In this document: positions 36,653 to 48,704 of the stretch, one piece after another
Layout: every line of letters starts with the position of its first letter
Position numbering within the stretch: the first letter of the stretch is position 1
Assembly (NCBI RefSeq): GCF_035222275.1
Contig: NC_085881.1
Location: forward strand, 3,658,001 to 3,722,000
Reading direction: 5' to 3'
Source: Podospora bellae-mahoneyi
Taxonomy: Eukaryota > Ascomycota > Sordariomycetes > Sordariales > Podosporaceae
Length of the DNA stretch: 64,000 nt
Program-made: the position numbers and the translations under genes
Notes under the pieces: model-generated
Database searches by the model: none
The model's input: the letters and a program-made list of their open reading frames with translations, nothing else
Told to the model about the DNA's origin: nothing

Positions 36653-39600
36653 CGACCCCGCGAGATATATTTTTCACCTTAAGCAATTAGTAGTGTGGCA
36701 AGCGAGCACCGCATGGGGTACAACTGCACCTGCCCTCCCTGCTGCCCTACCTTCCATGGGTACAATCTGGGGCAGGAGCGACCCGAGGGCTCGAGTGATG
36801 GTCGAGTCTTGGCTCTTTCTCTGCATCGTATAGTATTCCCGCTCCCGGAGGTACCAACGGAAGGAACAACGGACCATGGACAGGGAAGGAATGCCCACCT
36901 CTGGAAAGTGCTCTGTCTTGGGATGGCTTGCCACCTTCCAAGATTGACCAAGAGCGCCAAGAGATAGATGAACAACGGGTTGCCTGCCGTTTTCCCCTCC
37001 AGTCAACCACAACCCGCCCCTTCTTTCGACGAAATGGCAACATGCTACTGGCGATCCCTGGCCTGATATAGAGGGGTGGCATGTACACGAGGGTAATTGC
37101 CCCAATTGATCGAATCTAGATGCTGTTTCCGTCGAGCTCTGGTTTCCCCCCACGCATTAGGTACACATTGTGCCAGTCTGGTATGTACTTATTTGTTTTA
37201 CTTTGTCGACGTCTCAGCACAAGTGCCGACATGCCGAGAAACGCCATGCCGTTCATGTTTGGACGAAGCTTTCTCCCGCGCGCCTCTGCCGCTTGGCTGC
37301 GCGCCGCTGAGCGACACGGCGCAAAGACAAGTCAGCACAAGCTCCCGCAGGCGCCTTGGACCGTCTTGGGGGACTGGGGGATGTTGACCAGGGTCGGGTT
37401 TTTGGTGTGAGAGGAACTTCCTCGATCGTCTATGCCCAGCCTCTTGGCACCAATGCCCGCGCCGGATCGTGTGGGGACCCACCCGGTGCCTGTCAGCGAA
37501 AAATCAACGACATGAGCACCGAGGTGTGGCAACCCTGGAGGGGAACCGGTCGACGACGACCTGATTGCCCCACGGAGAGCCCGCGGGCCGGACCAGACAC
37601 CGTTATTCGACAAGTTTGAATACTGGAGGATTTAGAGCTCATCCTCACCATCACAAGCGCCGGAGCATCATCACGGGGGCCTGCTATTGGGTCCGGGAAT
37701 AGCGATGGCGAGAGGGGTCCCCATACAGCTATATGGGCTGATGGAAAGATCGTCGATGGGGTAGCAGTATAGAGCCAAGTACTCCAGTGTCTGAAGTCCT
37801 TGGGCGGACGGGACAACGGTTTGCCATGTGATGTCTGTCCTCTCTCATGGGACGAACGTTTCGACACGAGCTTCGAGAACTTTTGCCTCTCATTGTTGAT
37901 TGGAGCATCAAAAGACCCGAACGTTAGGATGACGGTTCTGCCAATGCGGCTCTGGAAGCTTATTTGTGCATTCGCAGTTATCTCTCGGATTGCGCCATCT
38001 GCTCCCTTCCCACGACGATAACCAGTCAGTTCGAGCGAGATACTACGGCCATGGGTGTCCCGTGGAGGCTCGACGCCGGGTATGTTTGCTTTTCGGTGTG
38101 CGCCGTCGCATCCAGGATTCCCAGGCCATTAGTTTTCCTCCTTCCTAAAGCGTGCTTCAACAACGACACACAGAAACCACCTCGGTCCACCATTGAGAAA
38201 TCACGAAAAGAGCATTCCAACCGTTGTCCAATGAAATGCTCACATTTCTCCAACAGCGAGGTATTTCTCGGTATTTTTGTATGGTTTAGTCCAATAGCTT
38301 CACCTGCTCACCGTTCACCGATGAGAGCAGGAGCCACGGAGCATACCTAGTGGTTGGGTGGAACGAGTACTGCGGAACCTGAAAAATATGAGACAGGGAC
38401 CTCATGATCAGGGCTGCTTGGCACAGATGGTCTAGGTATGTAACGGATGTCAGATGCGGGTGCTGTTGTTATCAAAAAGCGAGAATGCCACGCTGATGCA
38501 TCTCTGCCTCTATCTTGTGCTCATGGTGCTGCCATGCAGTCGTTATCTTTTGGGGTAGCTGTTGCTCGTTGCGAGGGTGTGGTAGCGAGAGGGATCGGCT
38601 GATACATTGGCAATTACCTCGTCTTGTATGGCTGCCTTCTTCTTTCAGCGGCCGTATAATCGAAGCGTCGGTCACGCAAACAGCATGCGAGTGGTGGTGA
38701 GAATGCAACGGCTGAAGTGGTAAGGGGGAGCGGAAAAAAGGCGGGTTGTTACAGTCCAAGTCACCTTCCGCAATAGGAAGTGCCTTTTAGTCACGGTCGA
38801 GCTCCTTCGCGACAGCACAGCTGCCAACGGAATAATGGCCTGAGGATGACAATCCTCTCGATACTAAAACGTAAAGCTCGCAAAACTATGATTTTTGCGA
38901 GTCTCACCTGGGCTTCGATGTCTGCGCCGTGGGACCTACTTTATCTACTCTCGGACATGATACCGAGAAGGATGTATTTTTCGGATTGTGGGGGTTCTGG
39001 CAGTGACGTCAGACCTCCAACTCAACTCCGAATGCTTCGAGGGTTAGGGTCTATATCGACCCAACATCTGAATTGCATGATCAACAAGTCGGCCCTTTGC
39101 AACAGTCACATGCGGTGGATCGAGCCAACGACATTCTTCATCGGTCTGCCACTTCCTACCTTCTCTTCCTAGATATCGCTGCGTTGTTGATAGCAATGCT
39201 GTGGCGTTAAGATTTCTCGGTTTTTTGCAACAGCTTGCCCTTTCAGGTCCTTGCGCATCAAGCCGTCTCCCAACATGCAAGTTCGGTGGCCTGTCCACTC
39301 TGGGCTTGCATCAGACTTATATGCCAAGATGCTTGAAATTAGAACACAAAGCAGCGTCGGCGCTCGGCAGTTGTGCTTTCTTGAGCCGAAGTTCAGGGTT
39401 TTCATGGTGGATAAGGTAGGTCTTCTTACCTCGGTGAGCAGAGAGGTGTGGTCAGATGTCACGAGCTCGTGCTATTGGGCTAACAGTAAAAGGCTTTTGC
39501 TAATCAGCAAAATCTGATAGCCTGGCATCACTTATTCCTTCTTTTCACCCAGAACGGCAACAGACCACATAGGTACTCACGAACATTGCTACCAGTCTCC

Positions 39601-41475
39601 ATGTCCACATCACCCCAGATCTTCGCATATGCATTATGCACTGCGGCATTGTGCAGTACTTTCCTGGGACTCGGGGATCTTCCGTTACTCAATCACATCC
39701 CACAACCTACTAGCGAAAGCGAAAAACCCCAGACCAAACAGCAAAAATTCACCGTGGCATTCCCTCAGAAACTCAGGTTCCTGCCCATGAAGCCAAGACA
39801 GCTCGGGAATATTCTTGACAAACGCCAAGTATTCGAGATAATGAAGCTTGTCCTGTCTAACCCAGGCCCATCCTCGCCGGCGTTGGAATCACAACCCTGA
39901 TCCATGAGCTCGCAGTAAAACAGGGGTGCCGGTACCTGCACGAGGAACATGAGATGGCCAGAGAGAACTCCACCAAGGCTACCTACGCTTTCTCTAGAGC
40001 TCGGGATAACCTCTGTTCTTTGCTTGTTTGCTTCGATCCTAGCCTGCGCTTTGCTCTTCTTTGCCAAGATGACATGACTCTTTCTTTGCAGCTGCTTTAT
40101 AGGAACTTGCCGAGAAAGCTCCATCATGTGAAAAGTCATGGGGAGAACTGAGGTGACTGGTGACGATCAAGGATGGGTAAAGCTTTAGCTGACACGTGAG
40201 CCATGGAGAAAATTACTGATCGGACACATGCCTATCGCGAGAGTTCCAGATCATGACACAATGACCCCATATTCCAACAAGGTGCCTCTAGTATATAAAA
40301 TCGTTACCTCTCATCCAGAAGGCAGAAGCCTGTGTTCGAGGACTGACATGAAGGCCGGGTATACACGGCTTATCATCAGGCAATAACAGGTAGCATGGCA
40401 TTCACTTTGAGATATGTCCTTACTGAATCATTCATACCCATCTGATGATCTGATGGGTAGTTTATCCAGCGTCAGTTCATCGAAACTGCTTTTCGTGCTC
40501 GGCTTCAACTACAGCCAGGATTTTTACCTGTGAGGATAGCATCGATCCTTGTCATGCCTTTGCTCGGTCTCACGCTCATTCCATTCCCATCGAAGCCATC
40601 AGGCCGTGCGAGAGTGTCGAGTAGCTGCGGAGACATAAAGGGGGGAGGTATCAGTCAACATCCTGTTCAACATCCTTAGCCATTCCAGCTTAGAGGTTTG
40701 ATCAGCCGTTGACTTTCAGAGTGGCTGGTTGTTGGGATGACACTGTCCAAACCTTCCCCTCCCCCGTCTGTGCTCTGGTTTAAGTCATCTTTATTTGAGA
40801 GAGCGTCTGTCACCTGGCTGACCGTGGAATGCAGGGCATTCTTTCTTATGTATCTGTTCTCATGTATCTGTTCTCATGCTATAGCTCCAATGTTCGTTCT
40901 CTGATCGTTGCCACGTTGTCATCAGGACAGTGAAGCAGTGAAGATGGACGGGCTGTCAGTAAAACGCAGGGCACCTTGAAGTCAAGAAATATGTACCTGT
41001 TCCCATGCAATCACTGGCGAGTCTGTGGGTTGGGGGTTGGGGAAAAGACAAATGGCAGTCAAGGCGTTTACATAGTGCCTCGTTGTCAGGTTGTTACCGA
41101 GGAGATGCATAGCATCTTGGGCGTGGCCAAGACGAGCAGACTGTCAGTGCGGGTGCGCTGATTTGACAGTTCTGACAACTCGGACAAGCACGGCCGAATG
41201 GACTTCATTCAAGGTAGGAATTGTGGGCGTCTTTGTTAGTCATGTTTGTAGAAATCACAGAGGAGGTCGGGAGAATTGCAGATCCAGGTAGCCTCGTATG
41301 AGAGAGAAGCACAGGAATATTTTCAGCAGAGCATGGGGAGTTTTGATTTTGATATTCTCCAAGTGTCCTCAGTCTAGGCCATCCCATCTCTTCAACATGC
41401 CAAAGGAGCCATATGCTCCTCTCTAGGATACAAAATGACACTAAACGGAGTGCGTCGAGGTAACGAACCGCTACT
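36653..41475. other. gene-poor region
   Basis: About 4.8 kb without a supported gene. Frames are short and mutually overlapping. One tract (39601-40151) has two successive open frames that look partly protein-like but need a frameshift to join; see findings. No transposon or tandem repeat was seen. Confidence 0.5.
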
Positions 41476-41936
41476 TCACATCTTTTCGACCTGTACAATA
41501 TCCTGCCACGCGTCTTTCGGAGCATCCGGCGTTCGTACTGTTGGGGTAGGCCCGCGTTTCCAGTGCTCAAGCTTGTCGATGTGGTCCTCTAGCTGAAAAC
41601 GCACCCAACCGTTAGCTATCAAAGCACGTCTTGCCTAAGGTAAGCGCATGAATATGCATCACCCAGTCACTTGCAAGGCAAGTGGTGGGTTTCGGAGTAG
41701 ACTGGGGCGGTCGTTGTCATAAAAAAAAAGAATTATTCACCCACCTTCGGGAGTGAATGTTGGAGCCAATGTTCGACTGCGGATAACCTGTTCGCTGTGT
41801 TTTTCTCCCTCTTCAGCCTGTCCGTCTCTTTTTTCGCTCTCCCGATTCTGTCCTTCGCCAAAGCCTCCCAGAATTTTTGTTGAATCGTCCCTCTCCCTCT
41901 CCCTTGTGTCCTAGTTTCTCTTCCTCTTGTAGACAT
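41476..41936 (-). CDS. probable small two-exon basic protein
   Basis: Two exons, 41936-41745 and 41592-41476, would give 102 aa. The intron has a GTGGGT donor, a GCTAACGG branch point and a TTTTCAG acceptor, all close to consensus, and both sides are in phase. The N-terminus is Arg/Gly-rich (MSTRGRETRTQGRGRG). A helical, charged segment (FWEALAKDRIGRAKKETDRL) runs to HWLQHSLPK, and after splicing LEDHIDKLEHWKRGPTPTVR begins the second half. It ends QDIVQVEKM. I do not recognise the family. A second short frame (42007-41912), shifted by one base, starts about 70 nt upstream and overlaps the first 25 bases of this one. It codes a 31-residue hydrophobic peptide ending KRKRN and could be the true start or an upstream ORF. 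Confidence 0.45.
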
Positions 41937-44283
41937 CGACCCCGATGCCGAGCAGCATAGAAAAGAGGACCAAAACTGGCAGGTAGGGTCTGACGGATTC
42001 AAACATCTTGGAAATGTATTTTTGAAAGGAGAGTGTATGGATGCCTGGTGTGCCGGGATAGCAATGACAACGACTGAGCGAATTGGTTGGGCAGTTTGTG
42101 GGCATGCGGGAAATAAGTTTGACGGTGGCAGGATAAATATAAATAAGGCCTGAAGGGAAAGAAAGTAGATTTTGGGGGTGAAAATTGAATGGTGACCTGC
42201 GTTGGTTAAAGTTAAATCGCGTTGGTGGCTTGGAAAAACACCCCATCCCGCGAGGTATCACAATCTGAACGAAAGAAATAAGACTGACATGGAATCACCG
42301 CCTGGAAAATAATCAACACGGTACTCGACTGTTGTTCGAGGCTCCCTGACAATCTTGAGGGCCTTATTTTCGAGTAGCCACCTCCTCTTCAAATACATGG
42401 CATGGGCATGCACATGGAAACTATCACTGCGAACAACGGCGCAATGCCAACAACGACGTGTATGCCAGGCGGGCAGACATGCTGGATCTCACAATCGGTT
42501 TTGAAACAAGAATGGGGAAGAGTTCATGTCCAGTCAGAATTCCATATGTTTCCCAAATCAAGCTAGGCCGGTGTTTCGCTTCAGGGCTTACAAAATTTCT
42601 GTTTGCCCTACCAACGTCATGAAACACTGAATTGGCGTGCGAGTTATTCATTGTCGGTCTCACCTAATAAGTACTCACTTTTCACAAGTCACCAAGCCAT
42701 GTTTTGTAAGGCTGAAGCCATATTCGTTGCGGATGATTTCCATCGCAACAACTCATTCCGAGTTTGAGCAGCCCAAGGAGGTGACACGAAGCCATAAAAT
42801 CAGGGCTCATTATGACTGGGAAGACTGGGATGATATCCCCACTCGGCAACCCAAGTGCAAGAAGAAATCTGTAACACAGAGAGCGAACATCAACTAGGCG
42901 TGGCCTGTACTGTCAGCCGGGCAAGCGCAGAAAAACTTCGGCCAACGACAGAGGCTTCGGACTGAGAAAGCGAAAGTTGTATTTCTGGAAGATGATCTGC
43001 ATCCTGAATATCCGAGATCTAGGAAGAGAACAGCAATGAATAAGGCGTGTTTGGTGAGTTCTATTCTTAACAAGCCAGTGCGTAGGCGGCAGTGTTGTAG
43101 GTAGAGCGAACTAGAAGGCTCTTCGAAACCGACCAGCTGAGACGCGTACACAGTAGAGTCCACAATGAAACTATTGACAGACGAAGCTTTGCTGACTGGT
43201 CGGGATAGGCCGTGAAGGGGCGAGGAAGCTTGGATCCGGCACTGTGTGTACGTACCTGATCTAAAGATTCTCTAGTGACGGGGTGGATCTTCAAGCTGGA
43301 GTTGCTGGAGGCCGGTTTGAGATGGCCTGAGACAGTTACTACCCTCAGAGAGGCTTGTCTTTGTTGGTCTGACCCGAGACGTTGGAAACGGCCCAGGTTC
43401 TTGTGGCCCAGCGGGTTGTTGGGCTGCTACTTTCCCCGCCCCCATAAGCAACAGCTTTCCCGGTCTGAGGTGAGCGAGTCCCGGATTCCACTTGAGTCCA
43501 GAACTTTGCTGCGTTGCAACGGTCTGAAGCTTATTAAGTGGGGCGTTTCTATGTTACGTCAGCGCCCAGGCACACCCGTTGGCGGGGTGTGACCAACAAC
43601 CTTCACCCACTGACAGGTTTATCACGATAGACAAATATTTCGAAGTCGTTTTCGACCAATGCCCTTCTCATTCAGGAACGCAGCATTGCAAACCACAGGG
43701 CTCATCATGTTGATCCGTGCTTACAAGTGTTTGGTAACGGATCTCCGTTCAGTGTTTCTGGCCACACTCGCCATGCTCCAAACCCGTCGGCTAGGAAACT
43801 GTCACGGGCCGTTGGGATGAGCTTTTCGCAGGGCTCAGACTTGGACTCATCCGATGAACTCACCCCTGGCCTTAGCTCACCGGCCTCCTTCGAAGAATGT
43901 CCCCTCGCAGCCTCTAGGCTAGCGTTGGTGGTCGGTCTGCAAGACCACCGACCTGCCGCCTAGATGGGGACCTGCTTCTTCTACGCCGATCTCACAAGGC
44001 GCGTTCCTCATAGCACACACAATACCGTCAACAAGCTTCCAGCTGGCTGGGTGATGTTGCCGCTCGATCTTTTTTTCTTCTCAATTTCCTTCTGACGTAT
44101 GATCTCGTCTTCGTTAATCAGAGATATATTTCTCCGACACTTCTGGCCACTTTCGTTTGTGACACGCAGGTTGCATCTCTCGTTTGCATACCTTACCTAT
44201 TTGACCCTTCACACCACACTCACTTCAATCTTTGTTTCATTGCACCTTGACTTCAAAATATAGCAGACACCTACCATCGAACC
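41937..44283. other. gene-poor region upstream of DUF3405 gene
   Basis: 2.3 kb with no supported gene. The right end (44030-44283) is T/C-rich with a probable 5' UTR for the DUF3405 gene. Short frames at 42.6-42.9 kb and 43.7-44.0 kb lack domains. Confidence 0.5.
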
Positions 44284-46673
44284 ATGGGGCCGCCCTCCTT
44301 CCTTATGAGGAGCAAATCTGACGATTCCTTCTTGAGCATACTTTCCACCAAAGAGGAGAAGTCGCTTCTTCCAGCGCCAGTACACCGAAAACCAAAAATC
44401 AGAGTACGAACGCTTCTAGGCCATTGCTTATATCGTAGGGTGATATTATGGACTGCCGGCATTCTATTTCTCTTATGCTTAGCGCTTTCATCACCAGGGG
44501 GTCGCCAACGCCGCCAAAGGCTGATGGAGTTGGTGGACTTGAGCCATCAGGATGTGAGAAGCAGCGGTGGTGAGGGTGAAGCACCAACAGTTGCCAAGGA
44601 CACAGAGGGTGTGATTTTTGTAGTCTCCGCGGGAGATGCGCCACAGGTTCAAGTTCAGGGGGAGCACATGCCGACCTGGTTGCGATTTAGACAGTGAGTA
44701 CTCCCAGGAACAGAGGAAACATGTTGATCGCGACTTGGCGCTAACGTTCCACCAGCCTTGACGGTTTCTTCAATGGTCTCAAAGCCCTAGTGCCAGCAAA
44801 CGAACACATACCGGAGTATCCCAGGAAGCCGGGTGAGGCGTCACCGTTCCCACTCACGCTATCTTACACCGGCTTGCCGACCCCGACGCCCTACGTACCT
44901 CAACCTGACTATGAATCGCCGGAATACATCTCCCAGTACCACGCCGTCGAAAAATGTTACCTCGACAAGGAACGGAGGATTCCGGTTCCCGATCTGTTTG
45001 CTTACAATGGCGTTGTCCAAGGCCAGCCAGAACCCGCCATGGGCTCGCGCAACTTACTGGGACTTCGTGACGATGTTTGCTTTGACAGATTCGGTCGATA
45101 CGGGCCTTATGGCCTTGGATATAGCTTTGACGAGGGAGGTGCATTTGTTGGCACTGACACAGAGCAGGAAGGCAGCAGTACGGTTTGGGAAAAGACCGGC
45201 AAAATTAACTATGAAAACATGGACTGGGGCGATGCCCAGACGCGCTGCTACGAATCGAACAAGAAGCGCTTCACCGACCCAGCAGCACCAACAAAAACTG
45301 CAGCAGTTTCAGGCCAACTTCATCAACGGTCATTTTTGCGCAACGAGCGGCAGAAGATCCCCCGGACGGCCGTGGTCATCAGGGCCTATGTTGGGTTTCA
45401 GTGGACACAACACAACATCTTGAACTTCCGGGCCCTGATATCTGAACTGGCGCTCAAATCTGGCGGGGAATACGCCGTACACTTCCTCCTCCACGTGCGC
45501 AACAATAACGAGGCCATTTGGGCCGACCCCATGACGGCCCAGCGCATCCTGGACGAGAACATTCCCCAAGAGTTCCACGGTCTCTGCACGCTATGGTCGG
45601 AAGCCCAAATGCGCCTCTACTACCCAGGAAATTTTGGGGGCAGCTTCCAGAACCCCAGCGGTGGTGATATTCATGGTGTTTACCGCAGCGCCCATTTCCC
45701 TCTGCAGCACTTCGCCATGCAGCACCCCGAGTATGAATATTTTTGGAACTGGGAACTCGACATGCGCTGGTTAGGGAATTACTATGAGCTCTTTGATCGC
45801 CTCAGTGCCTGGGCCAAGGAACAGCCCCGTAACGAACTGTGGGAGCGCTCTGCCAAATACTACATCCCTTCCTACCACGGCTCTTGGGAGAACTTTACCT
45901 CCTTGGTGCATAATGAGACCTTGAACAGCGGACGCGAGGCCACCTACGGCCCAGTTCAGTTCCCCGGCCGCCAACCCCTCCGATCAGAACTCCGAGGCGA
46001 GAGCTTCATGCCCTCCAATTGCGATCCAAACGACAAATCCGACACCGAGTGCGGCAAAGGCGAAGAAGCCGATCTCATCACTCTGAACCCGCTATTCGAC
46101 ACGGAGCACTCGGGCTGGGTCTTTTCAACGGATGTCACAGGATATAAGCGCTCCTTGCCTCTGCCTCCGAGAAGATGTAGCATCATCACCGCTAGCCGGC
46201 TCTCCCGTAGATTGCTGAACACCATGCACGAGGAGACCTGGAGACTGAAGCACACCATGTTTGCCGAGATGTACCCCGCCACTATGGCACTTCACCACGG
46301 GTTGAAGGCCGTCTATGCCCCTCACCCTGTTTACTTGGACCGAGAGTGGGAGATTGAAGCGATTGACAAGGCTTTCAACGGCGGGAGGGACCACACTGCT
46401 GGCGGGCACGGTTCTCCGTTTGACTTGAACAACGAGCATAATCACAAGGGGAGCAGCTGGTACTACAATAGTGAGTTTGCTGGCTTGCTTTGGAGGAGGT
46501 GGTTGGGGTATGCGCAGTTTGATGGCCGGGGAAAGAATGGTGGACGGTCAGGGGAAGGGCAATTAAGGGGTGGGAAAGAGGAGGAGGAGAAGGCGGCTGG
46601 GACGGGCAGGTTGTGCTTGAGGAGCATGTTGGTTCATCCTATCAAGTGGGAGCATCCTAGTGAGCTGGATTGA
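44284..46673 (+). CDS. DUF3405 family type II membrane protein
   Basis: Two exons, 44284-44693 and 44756-46673, giving 775 aa. A short basic cytosolic tail is followed by one membrane helix (about 53-70; LWTAGILFLLCLALSS), then a long lumenal domain, so it is predicted to be a type II protein of the secretory pathway. The lumenal domain matches the fungal DUF3405 family as I recall it: CYLDKERRIPVPDLFAYNG near the start, WGDAQTRCYESN, the central RTAVVIRAYVGFQWTQ, and YFWNWELDMRW. The last is suggestive of the acidic metal or nucleotide-sugar site of glycosyltransferases. Function is unknown; a glycosyltransferase-like role is inference. A low-complexity Gly/Glu/Lys insert lies near the C-terminus (about 720-750). 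The start ACCATGG has a good context. Confidence 0.82.
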
Positions 46674-48704
46674 GTTCCCAGAGCAGCATGTTTGGAGTCT
46701 TTTTTTTGATAAGGCGGGGAAGGGAGTGGCAAAGGGCTGGTTGAACCTTTGCTGTTGGGATATCCGGTAATAAGGGCTGCATAATTGGGTGGACAGGTGG
46801 CATAAAAGTAGCATTTTTTGCGGTCGTGTTTGATAATGTATATGCTTCTTTCTTTCTTTTGTTAACAAGCTAGCCGTAGTTTTGATAGGCATTGAAGCAA
46901 TGTTTTCTTCCAATCGTGAAGTTGTCTAAGCAGCAGTGCTAGTGTTACAGTCTGATATCTGGGTCGGGTTGCGGCCGGCCGCCGCCATAAATGGTCTGGG
47001 CCGCCTTGTGTCTCGAGAGATATAAAATTGGCCTTGTTGCTGTTGGCAGGCAGGCAAAGGCACAGAAGGGTTGACATGTTTCAGACCTCATAATGCACGA
47101 TGCTTTTCAAATTAAATTTAGTGATAGATGAGGGCGGCAAAATGGAAGGCAAACTTTCCGAAAAAAAGAAATTTCTTGATGTTGCACAAAACCTGGATCG
47201 CTAAGTACTTATACGATATGCAGAGTCCCTATGACAGAGATCAAGAGATATGCACCTCCGGCTGGGTCCCGTCAGCGGCGGCCCCGGAGGTCGGTGGTTC
47301 TTTCACCCCTGTCAGAATCCAAACCCAAACCCCTTCCGGAGCTCCCCCACGCTTTTCTGGTTCGCTGACGGCAGTGGGTGACAGCCGAGTTGTCAGTGCG
47401 AACGGACGGGGGAGAGAAGGCTGGATGGGATGGATGGCACGGATGCAATGGGAGTGGTCATGTGCTCAATTAACGCCCGTATGATGTGCATATTCGGTTA
47501 GCTGTGGGATCACCAGGAGAGAAGAGGTTTTTTTTGCTCCCGTTGAAGGTTTGCTGAATGGATGGATGGATCATGGTGAGGCTTTTGAAAGTTTTAAGTC
47601 TTTGGTCGGATGATGACCACCCCGCTTTCTTCCAGGGCGATTGGAACCGTGGGGTAAGCCTCTGGGGAGCGGCGAATGGGGTTGGGTAACGGTGTTAGTA
47701 GTGATTGCTCTAAAAAGATGAACAGATGGTGAACAGACCGATGAAGGCGTCTCCGGACTGTGAATAGAGATTGTCCGGCCGAAGCCGAGTCCGTTGGGTT
47801 TGTCATGGCTTGTCTCGAAGATATTGGCACATGTCAGATACCGAAACCCAATGATGGATATGGCTGCAGTGCTTCGTCATTGTGGACCCTGCTACCACTT
47901 GAACACTTTCGACTTGTCCTCCTCCACTGTTTTCAATCCACAGTGACATCGACATCGATTTCAAGGGAACACAGCATCAGGGGCATCCATCGAGGTGCAA
48001 GATGACGCACAACAAAGAAGACCACCCCACCGGGTGTTCGCCCAAAGGGCACACGGGACGAGGTTGGCGCAAGGCTGAAGACGCCCTCATATCCAGCTGA
48101 GGAAAACTAGATACAGATAGATAATGCATTCTATGACTGAGGCTTATCTGCTGCACCTTGGTGGTTTAGTGGCTGCTTTTTTTTCGATGACCCCGTGATC
48201 GCAGTGTTGGGACTCCCAATTTCGGACCCTCCTTGCTTCCCTGGTCGGCGGACAGGGCAGCTGTGGCACACCCACCTGCATCCGCGCCTGCAGCATAACC
48301 ACCTCCACCTCCACCTCCTGCCCGCACACTCCTCAACACCCAACGTAAAGGCCGCCTTGTCTGAGACGCAACCCTCTCTCAGCAACGCCGCAGCTGTTCT
48401 TCACATCATCTTCCAACCTTATCTCCTTTTCCTCTTTTTTCTTGTTTCCTTAGCCTCTCTGGGATAGAACAGACAGACGACGACAACCGAGCGAGTTCCT
48501 GCGGCAGACGGCAGCACTCAATCTGTTGTTTTAGCGTTCAGCCACTCGCATCAGAGCCCGAAGCACAAGCCAGCCCGTCCTTGTTTGCCAGAGCTCCCCC
48601 TACCTCACCTTACCTCACTCTTTTCAGCAGAAGCTTGACTTCGTCTTTTGCTCCCGTCCTCTGTAATCCCTCGAGTCCTCGATACTCAAACAACGACTGC
48701 CATC
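46674..48704. other. intergenic region upstream of neutral trehalase
   Basis: 2.0 kb. The left part is the DUF3405 3' flank. From about 48.3 kb it becomes pyrimidine- and CAC-rich and reads as the trehalase promoter and leader. No supported gene. Confidence 0.55.

Noticed and set aside
43920-43955. Hairpin with GGTGGTC/GACCACC arms
   Set aside because: A 7-bp stem is expected by chance in 64 kb and no terminator or repeat context supports it.
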